A stretch of 64,000 nucleotides of DNA from Primulina eburnea (taxonomy: Eukaryota; Streptophyta; Magnoliopsida; Lamiales; Gesneriaceae). Positions 32,839 through 43,872 of this stretch are shown in pieces. The stretch covers positions 37,003,913 to 37,067,912 of the forward strand of contig NC_133106.1 in assembly GCF_022965805.1 (NCBI RefSeq), in the 5' to 3' direction. Positions within the stretch are counted from its first letter, which is position 1; every line of letters starts with the position of its first letter. The notes beneath the pieces are model-generated. The model worked only from the letters and a program-made list of their open reading frames with translations, did not search any database and was not told where the DNA came from. The translations under genes were made by a program, and so were the position numbers.

Positions 32839-34320
32839 GTGAGTGTTTCTGAATTGTGTATTTCTCGTTTAATTCGGTTTTGATGGTAGCGATTTTCTGG
32901 TTTTTCTTTTTTATTTTGTGATATTTTTGTTTGGCTTTTTTGTCGCTTTATTGTGTAATGTTTGTGGAATGATAATTGTTTTGATTGTGCTTATTTTTAC
33001 TAGGAATGTTGTGTTTGTTCTTGGATTGGATGGGGAGTTTGGATGTATTTTTTGTTAAGTTTGTTTTGTCGTCTACGGTTTTTTTTCATTTATTTTCCTT
33101 CATTGTAATCGCATGTTGATTTGGAATATTAGCCTTCTTAAGAGTGTACAATAATGACCACCTTGAGGGTATGCCTTACGATCTTTTCCAATGTTAAATA
33201 GATCACATCTTTTTCGCGTGTATGATCGAAACTAAAATTAATTTAGCTTCAACCAGAATTTGAAAATGTTAGATTAATTCTATAAAACCGTGAATTCATG
33301 AATAAAAAATTATTGTATTATTTAGTTATTATAGTGATAAATATGATCGTTAAATTTTTTAACCGTTCTTTGAAATTTATAAAATTAATTATTTTTTGTT
33401 AACAAATCATCTTTATTGTAACTAATCTTATATTTTGTTGTTTAAACATGCCTTTGGTATTATTATTTTGCTTATTTATTTTCTTGGGTATAAAATATTT
33501 ATAAACATCAATATCTCAAAATTTAGTTCAATGTATTATTAATGATTTTAGTTAATTGAAAATTGTTCTACAGAAATAAAGATGGCACTATTATTAATGC
33601 TCTTTTTAGTCAATTTTGGATATTGAAGTGGAAACTATTTTAAACATTTCTCCAAAACTTTCGCTCGCATTTAATTCTGTGAATAATACTTTCATCTACC
33701 AAGAAAGTGAAGCAACATGTTTATTTGTTTTTCGGAAATCGGTATAAAAACAAACAAACAAGAGGAAGAAACTAGAAAATACAATACATTAATGCACCAA
33801 ACAAATTCATTGTTTAGCATGTTTGGAAAGTGTTTGTCCAGACGAATTTTTACTGTGCAGGAGAATTATCGGTAACATAGTCGACTGCCATGGAGTGGAG
33901 GTTAATTTTATTAATTTTTTATTTCACTCGTTTATGTTAAATTGTTGTATTTGCTTCCATTTTACTTCCAACTAGTAATTCTTATTGTGTTCATGCAATT
34001 TTCTGGATTATATATGTCGTTGAGACTAAACATGTGTACTTACTTTGATAGAGTTCACAAGTTTAAATTGAAGCACACTGGTTTCTGTAGATTTCTCTCT
34101 TTTTGGTTTTCCATTTTGGTTTGTGGAGTACAAAAACGAGATAGGCGGTTGGAGAGCATTAGGCTCCTGTTATAGAATTTTACATTGCTCAATGATGAAT
34201 ATAACTGTTCTCAAACTGGTGCCTCCCCTGTTTCCCTGTCGTTAGGTGGCTGGATCCCTCTTTAAAGTCTTTTGAAGTCGTGGAGTTCACATGTATTTTC
34301 AACTTAAAGAAGGGAAATTG

Positions 34321-34579
34321 TGCTCATAAAATCTCAATTGCTCGGATAGCTGGAAGAGTAGCGGAGTTTACGTATTTTTTTTCAGCTTAAAGAAGGAAAA
34401 CGTGCTCATAATATCTCTCTTTTTTGTTTGGATAGCTGGAAGGCTATCCAAACGTGCTCATAAAATATCAATTGCTCGGATAGCTGGAAGAGTAGCGGAG
34501 TTTACGTATTTTTTTTCAGCTTAAAGAAGGAAAACGTGCTCATAATATCTCTCTTTTTTGTTTGGATAGCTGGAAGGCT
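34321..34579 (+). repeat. Tandem duplication in the leader of the SLEEPER-like gene
   Basis: Units 34321-34445 and 34455-34579 are 125 bp each and differ at one base (ctcaattg versus atcaattg). They are spaced by 134 bp and end 3 bp before the ATG. A diverged partial third unit lies at about 34274-34320. Each unit carries a polypyrimidine tract and a cag acceptor (ending at 34385 and 34519). Confidence 0.9.
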
Positions 34580-34581
34580 CT

Positions 34582-36624
34582 ATGGATATCTCTATTAAAC
34601 AAACTGATTCACTCGATTCAGATGTCAAGTTTAATAAACGCAGGAAAAAGACGTCCATGGTTTGGGACCACTTCACAATTTTTACTGTAAATGCTGACTG
34701 TGTTAGGGCCTTCTGTAACCAGTGCAAGAAGTCATTTGCTTATATATCAGGCTCAAAGCAAGCAGGCACAAGCCACCTGAAACGACATATTGCTTTGGGA
34801 ATCTGCCCTGTTAGCCGGAATAATCAGGACAATGATCAATTGGGTCCTTCCACCCCATCTCCTAGAAGTATCATTTCTGTTAATGGTACCAATCGACCAA
34901 GAAAACGTTACCAAGCTGGGAGTAAAGTGGCCAATATTTATCTCAACGAGGAATTGTGCAGTCGAGAATTTGTAAAAATGATAATTCGGCATGACTACCC
35001 ACTTCACATGTGCCAACATTCTGGATTTGTTGATTTTGTACGGGCTCTTCACCCTGAGTTAAATATGATGAGTGTCAGTGATTTAGAAGAGCAAATTTTG
35101 CGTACTTACTTGAGGATGAAGCAGCAGATTCTGGACCTTCTTAATGAGATTTCAGGACATATCAGTCTTGCTATAGACTTCTGGACTTCTAATCAAAGCC
35201 TTGTTTACATACTGCTTACCGGGCACTTTATAGATAAGGATTGGAAGTTGCAGAGGCGGATCTTGAATTTTGTCAGGATACCCTTCCCTGATTCTGATAC
35301 CGTGTTTAATAATGTGGTTGCTTCTTGTATGGCCGATTGGAATTCTGAAGGAAAGCTATTGACTATCACTCTGGATCATTCCAATGCCAATAAAAATGCC
35401 AGGGGAAATCTTAGACGCCTAATATCAATCAAAAACTCTCTTATCCTAAACGGTCAGCTAATAATCAACAGCTGCTATACTCGTACATTGAGTAGTCTTG
35501 CAAAAGATGCTATTGGTTGTGTAAAGGAGACCATCAACAAGGTCCGTGACTGTGTGAAATTTGTAAAAACTTCAGAAGCTCATGAAGAAAGATTTAACAA
35601 ATTGAGACTACTGCTTCAAGTGTCCAGTAACAAGACCTTGTCAACCGATGACCTTACAAAATGGAACACCACCTATGACATGTTAATGGCCGCCTCTGAG
35701 CTAGAGCAAGTATTTTCTTGCTTAGATACCATTGATCCAGATTACAAGTTGACTCCATCAACGGAAGAATGGTTCCAGGTGAAAGCTCTCTGCAAATACT
35801 TGGAAGTTTTATATGAAGCAGCCAGTATTCTAACCTCACCTGTCTATCCGACAAGCAATATATTCTTCCATAAAGTGTGTGGAATCCAGCTTAAACTGAT
35901 GGAAGATTATGCGAGTCCGGATTTCTTTCTATGCCGCTTATCTAAACGGTTGCTGGAAAAATTTTCCAGGTATTGGGAGGATTGCTTCCTGGTTTTGGCA
36001 ATTGCTGTTGTAATGGATCCACGGTTTAAGATGCAGCTTGTAAAATTCAACTTCTCAAGGATATATGGTGTGGATGCTGAAACTTGGATCAAGATTGTTG
36101 ACGAGGGGTTGCACGAAGTATATCTCGAGTACGTGGTGCAGTGCCTTCCTGCACCAACTTTTTTAGAAGAGGGAAATGACACTCTGCTAAAAATAGAGGC
36201 ACCTCAAGAGGATAATCTCGTGTCAAATGGAGATGATTTTCCAGATTTTGACATATACATCTCTGATATTATGGGTGGTCAACAGCATTTGAAGTCGGAA
36301 TTAGATCAATATCTGGAGGAATCTGTTCTCCCCCGTGTACAAGGATTTGATGTTTTGGGTTGGTGGAAAGTGAACAGAACAAAATACCCAACTCTTGCAA
36401 AAATGGCTTCTGATGTTTTGTCGATTCCCTTTTCAACTGTTCCTCCAGATTCAGTGTTTGACACAGGAGATGGAAAGATTGGTGGTCATCAGAGTTCATT
36501 ACAATCCAGCACACTTCAGGCACTAGTCTGTGCAAAGGATTGGTTTCAATATGAGTGCTCTGATAGTCCATATAGAATTTCGGGTAAAGATATCCCTACG
36601 GAAATTGTCAAGCCTGAATTCTAA
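34582..36624 (+). CDS. SLEEPER-type protein, domesticated hAT transposase
   Basis: A single coding exon gives 680 aa, close to Arabidopsis DAYSLEEPER (about 700 aa). The BED zinc finger is at residues about 25-76 (VWDHFTIF, C45-x2-C48, H65-x3-H69). The RNase-H-like core follows with AIDFWTS and ITLDHSNANKNA, then RCxAH-type signature positions that read INSCYTRTLSSL here, so that motif is gone. KWNTTYDMLM and MDPRFKM are family blocks. The hAT dimerisation region lies near residues 570-655 (ELDQYLEESVLP, FDVLGWWKVN, KYPTLAKMASDVLSIPFSTV). The long uninterrupted frame and loss of a transposase motif fit a host gene, probably a DNA-binding regulator needed for growth as in DAYSLEEPER. It could also be a RICESLEEPER-like paralogue. 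Confidence 0.85.
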   Translation: MDISIKQTDSLDSDVKFNKRRKKTSMVWDHFTIFTVNADCVRAFCNQCKKSFAYISGSKQAGTSHLKRHIALGICPVSRNNQDNDQLGPSTPSPRSIISVNGTNRPRKRYQAGSKVANIYLNEELCSREFVKMIIRHDYPLHMCQHSGFVDFVRALHPELNMMSVSDLEEQILRTYLRMKQQILDLLNEISGHISLAIDFWTSNQSLVYILLTGHFIDKDWKLQRRILNFVRIPFPDSDTVFNNVVASCMADWNSEGKLLTITLDHSNANKNARGNLRRLISIKNSLILNGQLIINSCYTRTLSSLAKDAIGCVKETINKVRDCVKFVKTSEAHEERFNKLRLLLQVSSNKTLSTDDLTKWNTTYDMLMAASELEQVFSCLDTIDPDYKLTPSTEEWFQVKALCKYLEVLYEAASILTSPVYPTSNIFFHKVCGIQLKLMEDYASPDFFLCRLSKRLLEKFSRYWEDCFLVLAIAVVMDPRFKMQLVKFNFSRIYGVDAETWIKIVDEGLHEVYLEYVVQCLPAPTFLEEGNDTLLKIEAPQEDNLVSNGDDFPDFDIYISDIMGGQQHLKSELDQYLEESVLPRVQGFDVLGWWKVNRTKYPTLAKMASDVLSIPFSTVPPDSVFDTGDGKIGGHQSSLQSSTLQALVCAKDWFQYECSDSPYRISGKDIPTEIVKPEF

Positions 36625-37530
36625 ATATAACTCACACATTCCATTTTGGTAGATTTGTAGATGTCTAAAATTTGATAGTCACTGAAGGTTAATATTCTTT
36701 GTTCGTTAAATTATCTTATTTAATTCAAAGCCAGCATCCTCACCCCAATTCCACGGAGCAAAAAAGAAGCTAATTTTAGTATTAGAATCTCTTTATGTTT
36801 TTTTTGGTTGTTTTTCTGTTTAGGACCTTGTCTACTTTTGGGAAAGAAGTCATTCGGCCGTCTAGTCATTCGCTGTTTTTTAAATTAGTAGTCTTTTGGA
36901 ACAAATTTATTCGTTTGCTGTCTCAGTAATGATATCAAGAACTATATCGTCAATGCATGCATTGAAGCATTCGTTGCAACAATCTTGATTTTAAATTGGT
37001 AACTAAAGTTTGCTATTTGAGCTTCTCTTTCAAACCATGTTATATCTTTCGTGGCTGTTCTCGAATTAAGGACACAGCTTCCTTTGGAGAGAATCGCCCA
37101 CGATGTCCGCCTTTTTTACTCTCCAAATATCAAATATATTTTTCAAAACATCCCCATTACACAAATTTATGGTTTCGCAGAGATAAAAAAAAATGAGATA
37201 ATTCATGATAGGATTTGAGTTAAATACTGGATGAAGTAGGAATATAGAATCTTATCATTTTCGTGATACGATGTCGAAGACTGTAATAAATAATTTATCA
37301 ACAAACAAGTATACATTTACAGCCACCAGATTACAGCGACCAGGACATGAGTGAAATTTCAGTGTACAACATCTACAACCAGTTAAATCTAACCTCTAAA
37401 ATCAAGATTTGAATCATTTATAGAGTCCTCCAGAAAAATAATTTTTAATGTATGTATGTCCTCTGATTAGTCGACAAACTTCAAGAGCATGCACACCAAT
37501 CTTCACAATCCAATGGTTCTAGTAAAAATG
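36625..37530. other. Shared 3' region between two convergent genes
   Basis: This 906-bp stretch lies between the stop codons of the SLEEPER-like (+) and FRS-like (-) genes. It must hold both 3' ends. No coding frame of note is seen; several AATAAA-like words occur (for example 37284-37290). Confidence 0.5.
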
Positions 37531-39555
37531 TCATTGCCCGCATTTTTCTTCCACACTGTAAATTCTGTCCAGAGACTCTTCAAATGCAAGCATTGCCGCC
37601 TTGTAATGGTCTAAGGAGATCATTCCCTCCTCCACGACTTGCAATGCACTTCTGTATAATTGAGTGAACCGTTCCACCTGCTCGGTAATATGTGAACCAC
37701 CGGACATTTGGTCAGGTGACACATACAAGCGTTTGTAATCCTTCTTCCATCGAGATAAAATGTACTTTGATGGGATTTCTTCTACCCCGTTAAAGTTAAG
37801 TACACACAAAGCATGCCTACACAAGTACCCATAGAAGTTGAAGCAGCTGCAGATACAACGAATTTCAGACAATGCTGCATTATATAGAACTTCATAATCC
37901 CTTATTTCTCTTCTATTTCCCTCAGACATAATGCGTTCCTTGACTAAAAATATCGTTATCGGCCCATCAACATGTAGTTGTGTGGTACCGAAGCAAGAGT
38001 ACATCTCCTCAACCTCCAATTGAAATCTTCTAAATATGTCTCTGGTGTATACTTTGGATAGCTGCAGTTCAAAGGAACATCTAGTTTTTAGTTTGGGGCT
38101 TGAGTTTCTCGACTCCATGTCCGCCAGAACTTCTTCCTTGTGTTTTTTCTGCAAGGCTAACTCATACTTGTCGAGAAATTCTTTCAGTGGAGTTTGCTTA
38201 TGCACATATTTATCAAAAAAGGCAGTCATGGTCTCGCAAGGACGTGCAGTAGCCATTCCCATGAAAAATGTGTCCTTGAGATAAACAGTAGCCCATTGAG
38301 CACGATCTTCATACAAAGACCACAGCCATTCGTTATCCATGATTCTGAATTGCTGGATCATAAATCTCCAAGTTGCTTCAAAATCAAACGGTTTTAAAGT
38401 CTCATAAACTCCTTTAAGCAATGATTTTTTTATATCATCATAGTTGCGCAGCCCTCCCAATTTCTCAGGGACTCTTTGCATGATGAGGGACAGAGAGAAT
38501 CGATGAAGGGACTTTGGGAACACATCAGCGACGACGCTCTGCAAAATCTTGCATCGGTCAGTGATTATGGTTTCTGGGGAATTCACCGACGTACAAGAAA
38601 TCCATGCCTTGAATAGCCATGTATACGACTCCTTATTCTCCCCAGAAAGCAGTCCACAGCCGAGTAATACAGATTGACCATGATTATTTATGCCAACAAA
38701 TGCTACAAGGGGAACTTCGTACTTGTTCGATAAGCATGTATTGTCAAAATATATCACATCACTAAAATAACTACTTGCTGCACGGGACTTAGCATCGACC
38801 CATATCACGTTCCTCACCCGCCCATCATCATTTAGATCCATCAAATAAAAAAAGTTCGAATTTGTCAACTGCAATCGGCAGAGGTAATTATACATTGCTT
38901 GTGCATCACCTTTTCTTAAGTTTAACTGATTAGGACGATAGGATGATGCCTTAGCCACTGTTTGGCTGAAATTTGACGTCTCATCACCTCCTGCATCAAT
39001 CACAACAGCCTGGTACAACTTGACAGGCTGCACTTCTAAATCACTTTTTGACAATAGATTTTTCTTTGATTCGCTACCCATCTTTTTGCTGCACTTGTAG
39101 CCTTTTGCTCCTAATAAATGATTGTGCTCAAGAGTAACTTCAAGTATCCGCCATCTTTTAGAATCCACTAACCTCATCCGCATCATAGCAGGACAACCCG
39201 TTCTTGTTTCCTTCCTTAGACGGTTCACATCTTTAGCTCTTTTAAATCCCTGGCTGCTGCAACAAAGCACTGCACCATATTTCTCTCTGCTATTTCTTTT
39301 AAACCATGAGTTTTTCACTCTGACACTAAAGCCAGCCTCCCTGGCATAACAGTTGTAATAGTTGTATGCATCGTCATAAGAATCAAATTCCATACCAATG
39401 GCCGGAGTAACAAATTCATTGGCCCCATGAGAAGGATCGCCTTCGAGGATGCCATTTTTACCACCAAATGTTGTTTTCTCATCACTAATTTCCGGTGCAT
39501 TGTCAGAGCCTACACCATCCGACACTTTCTCGGCATTAAATAAAGTTTCTTCCAT
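37531..39555 (-). CDS. FAR1-related sequence protein (FRS6/FRS8-like)
   Basis: A single coding exon gives 674 aa from the ATG at 39555 (MEETLFN...). The frame is open a further 34 codons to an ATG at 39657, but that part does not look like the family, whose members begin near this point. A FAR1 DNA-binding domain lies at residues about 54-147 (GMEFDSYDDAYNYYN, CCSSQGFK, TGCPAMMR, LEHNHLL). A MULE transposase-type core follows at about 262-366 (YFDNTCLSNKYEVPLVAF, ITDRCK). A SWIM zinc finger is near residue 570-590 (CICSCFNF...LCRHAL). The phrases KQTPLKEFLDKYELALQKKH and SCFNFYGYLCRHALCVLNFN match Arabidopsis FRS6/FRS8. The family acts in the nucleus as transcription factors linked to light signalling. 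Confidence 0.9.
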   Translation of the reverse strand: MEETLFNAEKVSDGVGSDNAPEISDEKTTFGGKNGILEGDPSHGANEFVTPAIGMEFDSYDDAYNYYNCYAREAGFSVRVKNSWFKRNSREKYGAVLCCSSQGFKRAKDVNRLRKETRTGCPAMMRMRLVDSKRWRILEVTLEHNHLLGAKGYKCSKKMGSESKKNLLSKSDLEVQPVKLYQAVVIDAGGDETSNFSQTVAKASSYRPNQLNLRKGDAQAMYNYLCRLQLTNSNFFYLMDLNDDGRVRNVIWVDAKSRAASSYFSDVIYFDNTCLSNKYEVPLVAFVGINNHGQSVLLGCGLLSGENKESYTWLFKAWISCTSVNSPETIITDRCKILQSVVADVFPKSLHRFSLSLIMQRVPEKLGGLRNYDDIKKSLLKGVYETLKPFDFEATWRFMIQQFRIMDNEWLWSLYEDRAQWATVYLKDTFFMGMATARPCETMTAFFDKYVHKQTPLKEFLDKYELALQKKHKEEVLADMESRNSSPKLKTRCSFELQLSKVYTRDIFRRFQLEVEEMYSCFGTTQLHVDGPITIFLVKERIMSEGNRREIRDYEVLYNAALSEIRCICSCFNFYGYLCRHALCVLNFNGVEEIPSKYILSRWKKDYKRLYVSPDQMSGGSHITEQVERFTQLYRSALQVVEEGMISLDHYKAAMLAFEESLDRIYSVEEKCGQ

Positions 39556-40800
39556 ACAAAATTGAGATGATCTCTCCAGAAGAATGGCCGAGTTAGAATA
39601 TCGACCAATGGCTATAAACTGATTGAGTAAAAACCCATCTAATAATGATCTGCACATTCATGAAATTTGAACATTCATGATATTTCTTTATACAGTTTGC
39701 AGCAACAAATCATTCTCCGCAGTCAATGTGCATAGAAATATGGTAACTTGGAACCTTCGCTGGGGCGAGAATAGTTTTGGTAACCAAGTCCATACATATA
39801 GTTTAAAGAAATACAAAAGGTAAAAGCAGGTGAATGATGCAAAACTCGTTCCCAAAGAACTACAAGTGAAGTAACAATCGAATAAGGAATTAAGGACTAT
39901 TGCTACAAGTGAAGTAACAATCGAATAAGGAATTAAGGACTATTGCTCCAGTCCACCTTCTCCATGCCTTAAAACAAGAAAAATTGCCTCTTTCATTCAA
40001 TTGAAGTAGAAAACTTGATCCTAAAATCAGAAAGAAATTTATGATGCTTGATTGCAGGCTCATAGTCATATCACAATCTAAAACTAAAAGATACTATCAA
40101 AATCTGCGAACAAGAAACTGCAAATCCTTCGCCGATAAACCATGACAAGGAACCTGATCAAATTTCCACACCTCACTATTGAGTTTTTAGAGCCGCCAAT
40201 GATCCTAAGTCTTTATACACTGAAATAACAGCTTGTTTTAAACTACATCGAAAAAAGTAGGAATTTGAGCAAGCGATTTTGTTCCCTCAAATTTAATGTA
40301 AAACACACAATTAATTCATTTTTCATGCAAGGAGAAACAATCAAATTGCTGCGGAAAAAAATTCAAGTGATATAAATTTGAACGGTAGAACTTTATTTCT
40401 CACCTCCTCAATTCAAAAATGAAATCTATGAAACTAATTCCAGTCCGTCCAGGATGAAAAAACAGTTCTTTGAATTTGGCTGCTCACCTCCATAGAACAT
40501 CCCATAAACCTAATAAATTAACCATCAACGCCAAGAAACGACTGAATAGCATCTACTGAAATATCAATTTTTAACATCACCCTCATTTCACCGCAGCAAA
40601 GGGAAGACTTCGTTCAGAGGAACGAAAAGCGCAATCAAGTGGCTTACCAATGGATAATGTCGCAGATACCAGCGATGACCAGGTGGCCGGAGATAACAAA
40701 AAGTCCGACCAACTTATTAGATTGCTTTGTGGACGACGCTCAGCCCGTCTCAGAGTTTAAGGCCGGCTGGAAGTTTATTATTGGCGTTTTAGATTTATTT
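39556..40800 (-). other. Upstream leader region of the FRS-like gene
   Basis: On the minus strand a GC-rich stretch at about 40645-40780 ends in ATTG|gtaagc at 40649/40648, a good donor for a leader exon, so the 5' UTR is probably spliced. The acceptor was not fixed. A 43-bp tandem duplication (39860-39902 and 39903-39945, identical) lies in the presumed leader intron. Confidence 0.45.
39860..39945. repeat. 43-bp perfect tandem duplication
   Basis: Two adjacent identical 43-bp units, beginning ctacaagtgaagtaac and ending ttaaggactattg. The identity points to a recent local event. Confidence 0.92.
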
Positions 40801-42197
40801 CATATGTTCTAGACGATTTATACATGGAATATATAAATTAATTTTATTTACATTTTTAAAATTTTTACACATACACACACACACACACATATATATATAT
40901 AATATATGTATGTATATATTTATATTATCTATTCTATTTTATTAAATTTAATTTAAGGGCATGATAGTAATTACTTAAAAGTGATACCAATTTTTTTTCT
41001 AACTTTACCATAATATAATATTAATATTACATTTTGTTTTTTTGTTTTATAAAAAAAATTCAACAAACACTTTTATTTTTAATTTTTTTTATTTCAACAA
41101 TTCAAGTATCAATGTAGTCTCTCATAATTTGTTAAATTTCACTTTAATCCATCGATAATGATACAAAAGATTGTACATACGCATCGCGTGTGCAGAATAA
41201 CTAGTTATATTATTAAGTATAAAACCATTATAATAACTAATTTAGAGGACACTAAATATTTAACTTCATAATTATTCTTCTTATCTTACTAAAATTTCTT
41301 CAAATCACTTCATATTTTACATATAATTTAAGTTGAACAACTCTTCTAAATTGAAAATAATTTTATATTAATTATTTAATATTATTTGATCAAATTAAAA
41401 ATAATAATAATAATAATAATATATATATATTTTACTAATATATATTAAAACATGATCCCTCCGTGTATATTAGGCTGATTTTGATATTTCCTCCATCTCA
41501 AATATATCTTTTAAATTTTATATTTAAGATTTTTATTTATTCTTTATCAATATATCCCCATTTAATTATTTATTTAATTACTAGCACACTTCAAAAATAG
41601 TAAAAATTTAATATAAAAATCTGGCTCTCGTCCTCTGCTGCTTCCGACTTTGAACTGACGCGACGGTTTTCTTCGCTGATGATGCAGCCTTCCTCTGCTA
41701 TCTGTTCATCTCTTCGTTAACTTTTTGTCTTCATAGCCATCATCACTTTCACTACTACAGCTGCTAATTTCCGTCATTACTTTCTTCTTGTTTTCTCTTT
41801 GCAGATCGAGTTCTTTCCCCTAGTTTGCTTCCTTTGATTTTCTCTGTCATTTTCTTTGTCTTTGTTGGGTTTTCCTCAGGATCAGACACAAGAATAGACA
41901 ATATTCAAATTGACTGCAAAAATGTTGAGTCGGTAAAGTGGGTTTGATACCAAAATTAAGTTTATGGGCCTCCATTAAAATGGGTTTTATGTAAAGATAA
42001 GACAATGCCCCTTAAACTTAAACAAGATCTCTACACATCTTATGAACACAGATTATTTTGAAATGCTTGGAACATTACAAAAGAAAGACTAATTTGTTAA
42101 CTCCATTGCCCCAGAAAAGATAAAGAACCTTCTCACAATGTTACAGATGAGGTTCATTTTACAAAGATTTGATAAAAAGAAACCCTCCACAACTCAC

Positions 42198-42313
42198 TCG
42201 AAGATTCACGGTATCCAAAAAGCGAGGCAGCTGGTCAAGTAAAAGAGCCTTCATTCCAATCTTCTTCTTGCTCAGGGAGCTCCAGAACTCATCCACTGTC
42301 ATGGGCACCACAG
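42198..42313 (-). pseudogene. Isolated exon-like segment of unknown origin
   Basis: On the minus strand this 116-bp stretch reads PMTVDEFWSSLSKKK and then GMKALLLDQLPRFLD. Composition looks coding, unlike its surroundings. It is bounded by a plausible acceptor (ttaag) and a consensus donor (CGA|gtgagt). A second coding-like stretch on the same strand lies at about 42597-42715 (KYSKFVVEARF). I do not recognise the family. It may be a gene fragment carried by a transposon, a decayed gene, or a gene I cannot assemble. Confidence 0.3.
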
Positions 42314-42511
42314 CTTAAAGTAATCACATATATATTTTAGAAGCACAATCACGAAGAACATCATGCATTATCCAGTTTTCTACCAATGATCAGTAAGTAG
42401 GAACACCCAAACCCTAATATATATTTTGCATGTCAATAAGAAAAAAACACTTCTCTGACTCTGAAACCACAACGCATAGCTGCATATACACATACGCATG
42501 CATTATGCATA

Positions 42512-42515
<4 letters not shown>

Positions 42516-42544
<29 letters not shown>
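42516..42544. repeat. CA microsatellite
   Basis: An uninterrupted CA dinucleotide run of 29 bp. Confidence 0.9.
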
Positions 42545-42547
<3 letters not shown>

Positions 42548-43872
42548 TAGATACTAGCACACACCTACTTTTCTTCTATTCTTTAACTTTGTATGAACGG
42601 CAGTGACAGCTCCAGTACTCCGAGGACAGTAAACCTGGCCTCCACAACGAACTTGGAATACTTAGAAGGCCACTCATCCGTATCCTTCACTTCTGACCTG
42701 TCTTCAGACAGTATACTTTTATGTTCAATAGCACACATAATTTGAGATACGATGAAAGACACTGTAAGATGTTAAAGGTCATTTGACCCAAATTTCATAT
42801 TCTTAGATAGCATACCCTCAGTCCCACATTAGGTCAGAAAGTGACTTGTCGAATATTTACACTTTTTCGAGGGACAAGGATGATCATACTCTAAAATTGT
42901 GTAACCTAGACATTGTAATTTTCAAGTTTCATTTCATCTCATTCTGTAGAGTGAAATTAATATTAGCTGATTACTTATTTTTCAAAAATCGAATGAGCAA
43001 AATAAGAAGATAAGGTAATAAGGAGATGGACCTAATTCTACATCCATCATCAGCTAGCCAGCGTAAGGGACATGATAATAATCAAGTTACTAGTTTTCTA
43101 ATCTAAATCTAAATAATTAAAACGTATTTGCTGCTGCACATCAATGAGTCACATTTAATTTTATGGAGGACAGCAGAGGGACGTGTTTTTTTTTTAGTTA
43201 AAGCAGAGGTAATAATATTCACGAGTTAACATTCGATATATAATTTTTATTTTTATCATCAATAAAATTTGAGTTCCTGAACATGATGTTCTTAAATATT
43301 ATATTTTCTGGGTACAAAATTCAAATTGAACTCGTCAGCTAGCTTATAATTTAGAAGATTATGATTTTAAATTTATTTTTTTGGTCCGGATTTAGCCTAA
43401 TTTTATAGTTAAGTCTAAACGGGATTATGTTACCGTAGTTTTTACTTAATCACAATGTTTTATTTTTCTTCTTTTCTTTTCTTTTGTTTTCTTTTTTGAG
43501 TTTTTGTAATGTAAATAAATAATTGCGAGCTGATTTAGTACACGCCTATATTGTAGGCTTTTCGATAAAAACGGCTTTCATTGGACATAATGACACACAC
43601 GGTTGTTTGATTCACCTAACAATTTAATATGCCCATAAATAAATTAAGCTTGTCAAGCAATTGATTGCTTATATGCTGTCACGCATGTATTGATTAATTA
43701 GAATCCATTCGGCTAAATAAATATTAAACATCGACCTTAGAATTTTTTTTATATTTTATAAATTAATTATTAAACGCCCTTGCATTTTATTCTGAAATCA
43801 AGCTTCTAAACAAATAAGTTGTCACGTATAGATCGAGGAAAAAAAATCCATGGTTAAGAGAAATTAATCAAT

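Larger units (their letters stand above)
30787..34581. other. Intergenic region and leader of the SLEEPER-like gene
   Basis: It contains the CUE 3' region, the 99-bp repeat copy, AT-rich spacer, the probable promoter and first non-coding exon of the downstream gene near 32.70-32.84 kb, and then a long leader intron. A short exon-like stretch at about 33862-33900, between tgtgcag and gttaat, could be an optional leader exon. No coding gene is supported. Confidence 0.5.

Noticed and set aside
39556..39657. Upstream start of the FRS-like frame at 39657
   Set aside because: The extra 34 residues have no family likeness, and FRS6/8-type proteins begin near the ATG at 39555.
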